From NCBI GenBank assembly GCA_964387205.1, contig CAYLVY010000105.1, positions 1 to 12,629 of the forward strand: a stretch of DNA of 12,629 nt, written 5' to 3'. The stretch is from CAIVAT01 sp964387205 (GTDB taxonomy: Bacteria; Bacteroidota; Bacteroidia; Bacteroidales; FEN-979). Below the pieces are notes generated by a model that was not told where the DNA came from, made no database searches, and saw only the letters and a list, made by a program, of their open reading frames with translations. Each line of letters begins with the position of its first letter. Within the stretch, counting starts at the first letter, position 1. Positions 1 through 6,058 of this stretch are shown piece by piece. The position numbers and the translations under genes are program-made.

Positions 1-275
1 GCGTTCATGACAACCTGGTCGTTGAAATAGATACTTTTGCCATCAACGGATTTGACAACCATCGTGTTGGTAATGGTAACAGGAACCTGCATTCCTTTTA
101 CCTCGAGGGTCATTTCCTTAACTGTTTTCCAGTTAAAAGCTGCGTTGGCTTTAACATCGAAAATGGATTTAGGTTGCCCCGGGGTAACCTCCTCTGATTT
201 CTTGCAATTGGTGCCGTAGGCCAAAGGAAATAGTACAGGCAGGGGAATTGCAAGTCTGTCAAAGTTGGTTTTCAT
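1..275 (-). CDS. Putative lipoprotein, N-terminal part (runs off left edge)
   Basis: An ATG at 275-273 on the minus strand opens a frame of 91 codons with no stop before the window edge, so the C-terminal part is missing. The protein starts MKTNFDR, then a short hydrophobic stretch (about residues 8-22, unusually rich in Pro), then GTNC-KKSEE. TNC-KK is a common relaxed Bacteroidota lipobox, so Cys24 is the likely lipidated residue. The basic-then-acidic KKSEE run right after it resembles the lipoprotein export signal that sends some Bacteroidota lipoproteins to the cell surface. The mature part (residues 39-91) contains FNWKTVKEMTLEVKG and alternates hydrophobic and polar residues like a beta-sandwich; I recognise no family with certainty. 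It is transcribed divergently from ccmF. The frame, start and signal are seen; the surface location is inferred. Confidence 0.68.
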   Translation of the reverse strand, partial: MKTNFDRLAIPLPVLFPLAYGTNCKKSEEVTPGQPKSIFDVKANAAFNWKTVKEMTLEVKGMQVPVTITNTMVVKSVDGKSIYFNDQVVMN

Positions 276-450
276 TGTTTTTGTGCTTTATTAACCTATT
301 ATAACACAACATTCGTGCCATGGGAATTGTCGGAACATAAGTAATTTAATTACAGTTTGATAAATCCATGTCCTCTTTTTTCTTTCCCATTTCCGGAATA
401 TCCTTTTTCATTATTGGATATGGGATCATGGTACTTAAATCTTAACTGCC

Positions 451-472
451 ACAGTTTTGGATTGAAAACTGT
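451..472. promoter_or_regulatory. Inverted repeat at the ccmF promoter (possible operator)
   Basis: ACAGTTTT (451-458), six bases GGATTG, then AAAACTGT (465-472): perfect 8-base arms. The right arm ends on the first base of the -7 element TACTTTTG, so a dimeric protein bound here would sit on the core promoter. A transcribed hairpin is less likely, because the repeat lies upstream of the expected start of transcription. No regulator is identified. Confidence 0.4.
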
Positions 473-479
473 ACTTTTG
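472..479 (+). promoter_or_regulatory. Bacteroidota-type -7 promoter element for ccmF
   Basis: TACTTTTG exactly fits the Bacteroidota -7 consensus TAnnTTTG and lies 24 bases before the ccmF ATG, which would leave a leader of roughly 20 bases. A -33 TTTG at the usual spacing of about 19-21 bases is not clear; the nearest TTTG (456-459) is too close. The 20 bases 462-481 match the promoter of the oxidoreductase gene (3283-3302) at 15 positions. Confidence 0.5.
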
Positions 480-503
480 CAGCATCTTTATTAACAACTG
501 ATC

Positions 504-2561
504 ATGGAGATTCAATATATTGGCGAACATTTATTTCCTGGTTCATTAGGCAGGTTTTCGGTCTGGGTCGGATTTCTCGCGGCGCTGACTGCAACCATAC
601 TATACTTTATTGCCTTCCGGTATGAAGGTCGCAAAATAAGATTCACAAACTGGGCTAGGGTATTTTATTCGTTGCACACACTGGCTTTGACAACTGTGGC
701 GGTAGTGTTGTATTATCTGATCATCAACCATTATTTTGAATATTCCTATGTGTGGCAATACTCCTCGAAGGAGTTGCGGATGGAGTATATCATCTCGTGT
801 TTCTGGGCGGGGCAGGAGGGCAGTTTTCTTTTCTGGGCTTTATCACAGGCGATTGTCGGATTGGTGCTTTTAAAGCTTTCCCGGCACTGGGAAGCACCTG
901 TCATGGCGATCTTTTCACTTGCTCAGGCATTCATTATGACCATGTTGCTTGGTATCCACATTGGAGGGCATGCGATTGGTTCGAGCCCTTTCACCCTCCT
1001 TCGCGATTCGGTAGGTTCCATTCAGGATACCATATTTACGATGCCCGACTATCTCGGAATGATCCCGGATGGCAACGGGCTTAACCCGTTGCTTGAGAAT
1101 ATCTGGATGACCATCCACCCACCGGTGCTCTTCATCGGCTATGCGTTGGCGCTGGTGCCTTTTTCATATGCCATTGCCTCACTTCTAAAAAGGGATTATA
1201 CCGGTTGGATCAGCAGAGCGATGCCATGGACCCTTATCGCACTGTTTACACTTGGTGCAGGAATTCTGCTTGGGGGTGCCTGGGCTTATGTTTCCCTCAC
1301 TTTTGGCGGCTTCTGGGCCTGGGATCCCGTGGAGAATGCTTCGCTGGTGCCCTGGATGACCCTGCTGGCCGGACTTCATTTCATGATCATATCGCGAAAA
1401 CAGAACCTCGCATCAGCAGCAGCCTATCTGATGATTACCCTCACTTATGTCCTGGTGCTCTATGCCAGTTTTCTGACCCGCAGCGGAGTACTGGCCGATA
1501 CTTCCGCCCACTCTTTCGGTGATAGCGGTATGTCGGGCCAACTATTGATCTTCCTGTTGGTATTTCTGATCCTCAGCATCGGATTGGTCTCCTTCCGTTT
1601 CAGGGCGATACATCAACCCCGTCCCGACGTTCTGCTCTCGAGGGAGTTCTGGATCTTCATGGGCTCGGTGATCGTGGTTCTTGCAGCATTTCAGATCATT
1701 TTCACTACTTCAATACCGGTAATCAATGGTTTGTTCGGCCTTAACCTTGCACCGCCCAACGATGTCATAGCTTTTTACAACCGCTGGCAAACACCTTTCG
1801 CCATGCTCATCGCCGGTTTCATTGCCTTTACACAATTTCTCGGATACGGCGACAATACCTCCGGCCGTTTCCTCCGGCGCAGTCTGTATTCCTTAATGTC
1901 AGCTCTTGTGCTGACTATTCCGCTGGTTCTGACCGGAGTGGTCAGGGACCTCAATTATATACTCCTCGTATTATTCATCCTTTTTGCCCTGTGTGCATCT
2001 CTGTTCAGTTTGCTCAGGCAGACATCGAAGCCGCGTAACACTCCGGCCGTGATTACTCATATTGGTTTTATACTCCTGATTCTCGGAGCAGTTGTGACCT
2101 TTTCTAATTCGACCGTCATATCGCGGAATACCTCTGCCTTTGACCTCGGAGATCGCCGGAGCAATGAGGAAAACCTGATCCTGATGCGAAACGATACCCT
2201 GACCATGAGCGGATACAAGGTAACATACTGTGGTCATCATGCCGAAGGTAACACCACTTTCTATCAGGTAGAGTTTTTGAAAGAAATCAACGGGCAATTA
2301 ACGCACGCCTTCACACTTTATCCTTCCGTAAATGTCCATCCCAAAATGGGAGCCGTCTATAATCCTGCCACACGGCACTTTCTTATGGTTGACTTTTACA
2401 CATACATTGCTACCGTTTCCAAAGAGCCTGACTATATTGTGATCAAGGCCATAAGGAATCCTTACATCAATATTCTGTGGTTGGGTTCGGTTCTGATGCT
2501 GATTGGATTTATCCTGGCCTTTTTCAGGCGTTCCCGGGCAAGAATGAGGCTGAGGGGATAA
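504..2561 (+). CDS. ccmF: Cytochrome c maturation protein CcmF (haem lyase subunit)
   Basis: A 685-residue polytopic inner-membrane protein with about 14-15 hydrophobic segments, close to the usual CcmF length. CcmF takes haem from holo-CcmE and, with CcmH-type partners, attaches it to CXXCH motifs of apocytochromes on the periplasmic side. Family signatures are visible in order: AGQEGS at 102-107, IHPP at 204-207, the tryptophan-rich WWD motif GGFWAWDPVENA at 268-279, and FLTRSGVL before His336. Four histidines fit the four haem-ligand histidines of CcmF/CcsBA proteins: His205, His292 (LAGLH), His336 and His519 (THIGF). The C-terminal NPYINILWLGSVLM followed by a hydrophobic helix is the normal family ending, so the gene looks complete. 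NrfE is a close paralogue and cannot be excluded. No other ccm gene is adjacent. The 3' end lies 5 bases from the end of pcm on the other strand. Confidence 0.93.
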   Translation: MEIQYIGEHLFPGSLGRFSVWVGFLAALTATILYFIAFRYEGRKIRFTNWARVFYSLHTLALTTVAVVLYYLIINHYFEYSYVWQYSSKELRMEYIISCFWAGQEGSFLFWALSQAIVGLVLLKLSRHWEAPVMAIFSLAQAFIMTMLLGIHIGGHAIGSSPFTLLRDSVGSIQDTIFTMPDYLGMIPDGNGLNPLLENIWMTIHPPVLFIGYALALVPFSYAIASLLKRDYTGWISRAMPWTLIALFTLGAGILLGGAWAYVSLTFGGFWAWDPVENASLVPWMTLLAGLHFMIISRKQNLASAAAYLMITLTYVLVLYASFLTRSGVLADTSAHSFGDSGMSGQLLIFLLVFLILSIGLVSFRFRAIHQPRPDVLLSREFWIFMGSVIVVLAAFQIIFTTSIPVINGLFGLNLAPPNDVIAFYNRWQTPFAMLIAGFIAFTQFLGYGDNTSGRFLRRSLYSLMSALVLTIPLVLTGVVRDLNYILLVLFILFALCASLFSLLRQTSKPRNTPAVITHIGFILLILGAVVTFSNSTVISRNTSAFDLGDRRSNEENLILMRNDTLTMSGYKVTYCGHHAEGNTTFYQVEFLKEINGQLTHAFTLYPSVNVHPKMGAVYNPATRHFLMVDFYTYIATVSKEPDYIVIKAIRNPYINILWLGSVLMLIGFILAFFRRSRARMRLRG

Positions 2562-2566
2562 CAGGT

Positions 2567-3235
2567 TCAGGGTTTCCGGGCTTTGTCCTCGAGCATTGGG
2601 ACAAACCTGAATTTTCCGAATTCTGCTTTTTTAAAAGTTGCTTCCCCTGTTCGCGTCACCGTGGTCATGATCTGAACATCGTCAGGTCCAACCGGTATCA
2701 CCAGTATCCCTCCGATTTTCAGCTGTTCCAGCAAGGCATCTGGAATAAACGGAGCGGCGGCCGTAACGATCATTTTATCGAAAGGGCCGAAGGATGGTAA
2801 TCCCAGGTAACCATCTCCGAAAAAGGTCTTTATGGTGGGATAACCGATTTGGGGCAGAAATTTGCTGGTTCGGTCAAAAAGCGATTTCTGCCTTTCAATG
2901 GTAAAGACTTTAGCGCCTGATTCGGCCAGGATGCATGCCTGGTATCCTGAACCTGTTCCAATTTCAAGTACTTTGTCACCCCTCTGGATATTCAGGAGCT
3001 GGGTCTGAAATGCTACGGTAAATGGCTGCGAGATGGTTTGTCCGGCACCTATAGGAAAAGGCCTGTCCTCATAAGCGAATTCGATGAAAACAGAATCAAA
3101 AAAGAGATGCCGGGGCACTTTTTCGATAGCCGCCAGCACTTTTGGATCAGAAATTCCTTTTTGTCTGATCTGGTTGACCATCTGTTTCCTCATTCCCTGA
3201 TGACGGTAGGTATCCAACGGTTGCTGAAATGGCAT
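2567..3235 (-). CDS. pcm: Protein-L-isoaspartate O-methyltransferase
   Basis: A 222-residue cytosolic SAM-dependent enzyme that methylates the free carboxyl of isoaspartyl residues, starting repair of aged proteins. Visible motifs: PRHLFF (41-46), the substrate-loop signature GQTISQP (65-71), motif I LEIGTGSGYQA (90-100) for SAM binding, a FTIER strand end binding the SAM ribose, FGDGYLG, and ALLEQLKIGGILVIPVG. Length and motif order match typical bacterial PCMT. The start ATG at 3235 gives the N-terminus MPFQQPLDTYRHQGM; Met15 is an alternative, and the upstream one fits the common extra N-terminal stretch of Bacteroidota members. The gene is divergent from the oxidoreductase and converges on ccmF with 5 bases between stops. 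A weak -7-like TAATTTCG lies upstream (3268-3261). Confidence 0.95.
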   Translation of the reverse strand: MPFQQPLDTYRHQGMRKQMVNQIRQKGISDPKVLAAIEKVPRHLFFDSVFIEFAYEDRPFPIGAGQTISQPFTVAFQTQLLNIQRGDKVLEIGTGSGYQACILAESGAKVFTIERQKSLFDRTSKFLPQIGYPTIKTFFGDGYLGLPSFGPFDKMIVTAAAPFIPDALLEQLKIGGILVIPVGPDDVQIMTTVTRTGEATFKKAEFGKFRFVPMLEDKARKP

Positions 3236-3252
3236 GGCAGTGGTTCAGTTAA

Positions 3253-3291
3253 ATTTTTCACGAAATTACTAAATTCACTTGGCTGAAAAAT
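3253..3291. promoter_or_regulatory. Inverted repeat in the pcm/oxidoreductase divergent region
   Basis: ATTTTTCA (3253-3260) and its exact complement TGAAAAAT (3284-3291) are separated by 23 bases. The right arm ends one base before the -7 element TAACTTTG of the rightward gene, and the left arm lies in the short leader of pcm. The sequence is AT-rich, so chance is a real possibility. Confidence 0.25.
3261..3268 (-). promoter_or_regulatory. Weak -7-like element upstream of pcm
   Basis: Read on the minus strand, TAATTTCG differs from TAnnTTTG at one base and lies about 25 bases upstream of the pcm ATG. No -33 element is apparent. It is listed only because the 82-base region must hold a pcm promoter if pcm has its own. 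Confidence 0.2.
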
Positions 3292-3292
3292 C

Positions 3293-3300
3293 TAACTTTG
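3293..3300 (+). promoter_or_regulatory. Bacteroidota-type -7 promoter element for the oxidoreductase gene
   Basis: TAACTTTG is an exact TAnnTTTG match, 17 bases before the ATG at 3318. It supports that ATG over the in-frame TTG at 3279, which would lie upstream of the transcription start. The flanking TGAAAAnTnTAnnTTTGCA layout is shared with the ccmF promoter. Confidence 0.5.
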
Positions 3301-3317
3301 CAAAAAAATCAGGGTTT

Positions 3318-4304
3318 ATGCTGAAGATCGGGGTTTTAGGGGCCGGACATCTGGGGAAAATCCACCTCAGGTGTATCAAGGAAATAGAGGATTATGAACT
3401 CATTGGATTTTTCGACCCCGATGAACAAAACGCGCTTAAGACCGAAGCGGAATTCGGAATCAGAAAATGGGAATCACTGGATGCCCTGATCGACGCTACT
3501 GATGTGGTTGATATTGTGACCCCGACGGTTTCTCATTTTGATTGTGCCTCAAGGTCGCTGAAAAAATGCCGGCACGTTTTTATCGAAAAACCGATTGTTA
3601 CCACCCTCGCTGAAGCCCGCGAACTGATCAAACTAGCGGAGGAAGCCAACGTAAAGGTACAGGTGGGGCATGTGGAGCGGTTCAACCCCGCTTTTCTGTC
3701 GGCCGAGAAATTATTTAACCGGCCGATGTTTATCGAAACACACCGGCTGGCCCAGTTTAATCCGCGGGGAACAGATGTGCCGGTGATCCTCGATCTGATG
3801 ATCCATGATATCGACATAGTCCTGAGCGTGGTAAAGAGCGGTATCCGACGAATTAGTGCCAGTGGGGTAGCCGTGGTGAGCGATACGCCGGATATTGCCA
3901 ATGCACGGATTGAATTCGAAAACGGGTGTGTGGCTAACCTGACGGCCAGCCGAATATCCCTGAAAAATATGAGAAAATCCCGCTTCTTCCAAAGGGATGC
4001 TTATATATCCGTCGATTTTCTTGCTAAGGAGATCGAAGTGGTTACCATCACCGATGCGGATCCAAACCTGCCCCCTGCCGGATTCATGCTCGACCTTGGA
4101 GAAGGCAAAGGAAAAAAACAGATCAACTTCGATAAACCGGAGGTCAGGCCCCTCAACGCCATCCGCGAAGAACTCAGCAGTTTTAACCACGCGATAATTC
4201 ATAATACCACCACACCGGTCACCATAAACGATGGCTACATGGCGCTGGAGGTAGCGTACCGCATCATTGAAAAAATCAATCAGAATATCTCCGGCATTGC
4301 CTGA
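3318..4304 (+). CDS. Gfo/Idh/MocA family NAD(P)-dependent sugar oxidoreductase
   Basis: A 328-residue cytosolic dehydrogenase. The N-terminus KIGVLGAGHLGKIH (3-16) is a Rossmann nucleotide-binding loop and FFDPD follows its second strand. FIEKP carries the family's EKP motif with Lys91; DLMIHDID (159-166) carries the conserved Asp159/His163 pair of the active site. GHVERFNP (117-124) also occurs in members acting on UDP-sugars, including the UDP-GlcNAc 3-dehydrogenase GnnA, which oxidises UDP-GlcNAc before a transaminase makes the 3-amino sugar for lipid A. That substrate is a guess: no GnnB-like transaminase or lpx gene is nearby. I chose the ATG at 3318 because it places the dinucleotide loop at residue 3 and follows a good -7 element; the upstream TTG at 3279 adds 13 residues with no family match. 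The nearby lipoprotein/sugar-transferase pair suggests a cell-envelope carbohydrate role. Confidence 0.88.
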   Translation: MLKIGVLGAGHLGKIHLRCIKEIEDYELIGFFDPDEQNALKTEAEFGIRKWESLDALIDATDVVDIVTPTVSHFDCASRSLKKCRHVFIEKPIVTTLAEARELIKLAEEANVKVQVGHVERFNPAFLSAEKLFNRPMFIETHRLAQFNPRGTDVPVILDLMIHDIDIVLSVVKSGIRRISASGVAVVSDTPDIANARIEFENGCVANLTASRISLKNMRKSRFFQRDAYISVDFLAKEIEVVTITDADPNLPPAGFMLDLGEGKGKKQINFDKPEVRPLNAIREELSSFNHAIIHNTTTPVTINDGYMALEVAYRIIEKINQNISGIA

Positions 4305-4316
4305 AAATGCCTTTTA

Positions 4317-4338
4317 AGGAGCACTGACTTTTGCTCCT
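4317..4338 (+). terminator. Hairpin after the oxidoreductase gene
   Basis: AGGAGCA (4317-4323) and TGCTCCT (4332-4338) form a perfect 7-base stem with an 8-base loop, starting 12 bases after the oxidoreductase stop. No run of T follows, so it is not a textbook intrinsic terminator; it may act in mRNA 3'-end stability or be coincidental. The rest of 4305-4409 shows nothing else I can support. Confidence 0.35.
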
Positions 4339-4409
4339 GAATGACAATATCAAGCAGAATAAACCGTTAAAATCAAAGTAATCCGGGAAACTCACCAATC
4401 CATTACTGC

Positions 4410-5276
4410 ATGTTGAACTACTACCTGCGAACGTTCCTTCTCTTCCTGTTACTCATTTCCTTCGGTTCCTGTGAGAAGTTTTCGGGAGATCAGACCATTC
4501 CGACCTATATCAGCATCGATTCGATCTATCTGGCAACCGATTACAGCACACAGGGAAGCGCCTCCCACAGGATAACCGATGCATGGGTATACATCGATAA
4601 TGAATTCCTGGGCGCTTACGAGATGCCTGCCAGGTTTCCCGTTCTTCAGCAGGGAAAGAAGAAAATCTTAGTCTACCCGGGGATTAAAAAAAATGGGATT
4701 GCCGCTACCCGCGCAAGCTATCTTTTCTATGCCCCGATCGAAAAAGAGGTAGTACTTACCCCTGACAGTACCCTTCGGTTGGGGCGATTGCAAACCTCCT
4801 ACCTTAGTACCACACGATTTATCTGGCGGGAAGATTTTGAGGATGTGGCCCTCTCCATTGATACGACCCCCCGCAGCAGCGCATGGATCACCCTTACCGG
4901 TACAGCCGACAGCACCTTCGAAGGGGTCCATTCAGCCAGGGTTGTTCTTGATAACAATCACGATTTTTTTGAGGCTCAATGCCGCGATGAATATAAGATC
5001 CCGAATTCACCTGTCTGGCTGGAGATGAATTACAATATCTCAAATCCCCTGGTGGTCGGGGTTGTGCTCTATGCTACTTCCACCCTGTATCAAGTGCCCG
5101 TTATAACCCTGAACCCGACTGCCGGTCAATGGAAAAAGATCTATATCGACCTTTCCACCAGCCTTCAGGCTTACAACGGAATGCTGTCATACCGGGTTTA
5201 CATGGGTACATTCAAAGATCCCGGCCTCGATCAGGGGGTTATTCTTCTTGATAATTTAAAAATCGTTTCACGCTGA
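4410..5276 (+). CDS. Unrecognised lipoprotein with PEGA-like and jelly-roll-like regions
   Basis: A 288-residue protein that I cannot assign to a named family. Residues 1-20 form a signal peptide (hydrophobic 8-18) ending in the lipobox SFGSC, with Cys21 the lipidation site. CEKFSG follows, without the acidic run expected for surface export. Residues 55-125 contain DAWVYIDNEFLGAYEMP and then PGIKKNGI, a layout like PEGA-type surface beta domains. Residues 137-288 (WREDFED, EGVHSARV, a central WLEMNYNIS strand, QWKKIYIDLS, ILLDNLKIV) look like a carbohydrate-binding-type beta-sandwich, the last strand pattern being typical of such folds. The gene lies 26 bases upstream of the sugar transferase on the same strand, so the two are likely co-transcribed. 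An envelope or exopolysaccharide role is inferred from this context and the fold-like patterns only. Confidence 0.75.
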   Translation: MLNYYLRTFLLFLLLISFGSCEKFSGDQTIPTYISIDSIYLATDYSTQGSASHRITDAWVYIDNEFLGAYEMPARFPVLQQGKKKILVYPGIKKNGIAATRASYLFYAPIEKEVVLTPDSTLRLGRLQTSYLSTTRFIWREDFEDVALSIDTTPRSSAWITLTGTADSTFEGVHSARVVLDNNHDFFEAQCRDEYKIPNSPVWLEMNYNISNPLVVGVVLYATSTLYQVPVITLNPTAGQWKKIYIDLSTSLQAYNGMLSYRVYMGTFKDPGLDQGVILLDNLKIVSR

Positions 5277-5293
5277 TCCCGGTCCGGGAATCA
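5274..5293. repeat. Imperfect palindrome between lipoprotein and sugar transferase genes
   Basis: TGATCCCGG-T-CCGGGAATCA: CCCGG/CCGGG is symmetric about one base, and TGAT/ATCA continue the symmetry after one extra A. It includes the lipoprotein stop codon and fills most of the 26-base gap. As RNA it would give a short stem with a 5-base loop; there is no T tract, so terminator function is unlikely. Confidence 0.25.
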
Positions 5294-5302
5294 TAAGAAA
5301 AT

Positions 5303-5852
5303 ATGAATAAACGTTTACAGGTCATCAAATATGTAGCTGCTGATTTTCTCTCGGCCTTCATCGCCTGGACCTTGTTTTTCGTTTACAGAAAATATGTTGT
5401 TGATCCTGATATTTTCAGCAGGGCAGACCTTATTTTTACCGACCCCAAGTTGTATTACGGGGTGGTCACCATCCCGGTATTCTGGCTCGGTTTGTATGCC
5501 ATGCTGGGAACGTACCGGAAAATTTACAGGAAGGCAAGGCTTCGTGAATTTGCCCAGACAATCGTCATTACCCTGATCGGCGTTACCCTTATATTTTTTA
5601 CCCTGATCCTCGACGATGTGATCATCAATCAGCATACTTACGTGCAGTTCTTCATTATCCTTCTCTTTCTCCACCTCTTTTTTACTGCCCTTTTCCGGTT
5701 CATCCTCTCCTCCAGCGTCGCCCTGAAAATTCATCAAAAAATCATAGGTTTCAATACCCTGCTCATCGGGAGCAATGGCAATGCTGTCACTATTTATGAA
5801 GAGATTGAAAATCAGGAAAAATCATCCGGTAATAAATTTCTGGGTTTCATCA
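5303..5852 (+). CDS. Polyprenyl-phosphate sugar transferase (WbaP/WcaJ-type), N-terminal part before gap
   Basis: The first 183 residues of an exopolysaccharide-initiating glycosylphosphotransferase, which moves a sugar-1-phosphate from a UDP-sugar to undecaprenyl phosphate at the inner membrane. Four hydrophobic segments are visible (about 8-28, 51-69, 86-104 and 115-136), with LGTYRKIYR in the loop after the second. LLIGSNGNA at 153-161 begins the nucleotide-binding-like central domain. The frame runs into ten N at 5853. Joined at the direct repeat to 6059-6924, it gives 1416 bases, exactly 472 codons including the stop, or 471 residues, the normal size for this family. I infer one intact gene in the real genome that is broken here by the assembly. 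It starts at an ATG preceded by AAGAAAAT, 26 bases after the lipoprotein gene. Confidence 0.85.
5804..5852 (+). repeat. Direct repeat, copy 1 (49 bases) flanking the gap
   Basis: It matches 6010-6058 at 48 of 49 positions; the only difference is C5827 versus T6033. Both copies encode IENQEKSSGNKFLGFI in the sugar-transferase frame. Copy 1 ends exactly at the N run, as expected for the end of a contig whose sequence reappears in the next contig. Confidence 0.95.
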
Positions 5853-5862
5853 NNNNNNNNNN
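5853..5862. other. Assembly gap (10 N)
   Basis: Ten undetermined bases between two contigs. Ten is a typical placeholder or minimum gap size, so the true distance is unknown. The repeat on both sides suggests the contigs really overlap. Confidence 0.95.
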
Positions 5863-6009
5863 ATAAATGAAATATATTCAAAATGTACAGGAGAGGAATA
5901 TATAAAGGATGATAAACGACACGATGTGCTTGTAAACGAACATCGTAAGATTTACGATAGTATTCTTCAAGGCGATATTCCTTCAGCAAAAGAGGCAATT
6001 CGGGTGCAT
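5863..6009 (+). CDS. Foreign fragment: C-terminal end of a GntR-family FCD-domain regulator
   Basis: After the gap, 49 codons read without a stop in the frame of the downstream transferase but do not resemble that family. The text includes HDVLVNEHRKIYDSILQGD, then IPSAKEAIRVHIEN, which is the end of the FCD effector-binding domain of FadR-type GntR regulators: the EHRKIYDSI and VHIEN histidines match the last two metal-ligand histidines, and such proteins usually end shortly after the second. By hand count G+C is 51 of 147 here against 70 of 147 in 6061-6207. The DNA-binding half is absent. I infer a piece of an unrelated gene joined at a short shared sequence, not a real fusion domain. An ATG at 5926 would permit a false 332-residue gene call. 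Confidence 0.7.
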
Positions 6010-6058
6010 ATTGAAAATCAGGAAAAATCATCTGGTAATAAATTTCTGGGTTTCATCA
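6010..6058 (+). repeat. Direct repeat, copy 2 (49 bases)
   Basis: Second copy of 5804-5852, offset by 206 bases, one mismatch (T6033). Upstream of it the sequence is regulator-like; downstream the sugar transferase continues normally with NVEEYPSYK. The 23 bases 6010-6032 are identical to copy 1 before the mismatch. Confidence 0.95.

Noticed and set aside
391..421. TTCCGGAA palindrome and an ATATCC/GGATAT inverted repeat in the 276-503 region
   Set aside because: Arms of 6-8 bases in AT-rich DNA with no positional relation to a promoter; expected by chance.
276..503. Search for a small RNA, riboswitch or extra small gene in the longest intergenic region
   Set aside because: Apart from the ccmF promoter and its inverted repeat, I saw no conserved RNA fold, no terminator and no convincing short reading frame.
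3279..3317. TTG start for the oxidoreductase adding 13 residues
   Set aside because: It lies upstream of the -7 promoter element, and the extra residues precede a Rossmann motif that normally begins right at the N-terminus; ATG 3318 fits better.
3711..4202. 163-residue open frame antisense to the oxidoreductase
   Set aside because: It is the reverse-strand shadow of a well-supported gene and shows no recognisable protein motif.
4326..4333. GACTTTTG as a -7 element for the lipoprotein gene
   Set aside because: It mismatches the first base of TAnnTTTG, falls in the loop of a hairpin, and would leave a leader of about 70 bases.
5804..6058. Direct repeat as target-site duplication of a mobile element
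   Set aside because: The repeat is coding sequence of the host gene, the intervening DNA has no transposase or terminal inverted repeats, and 49 bases is far longer than usual target duplications.
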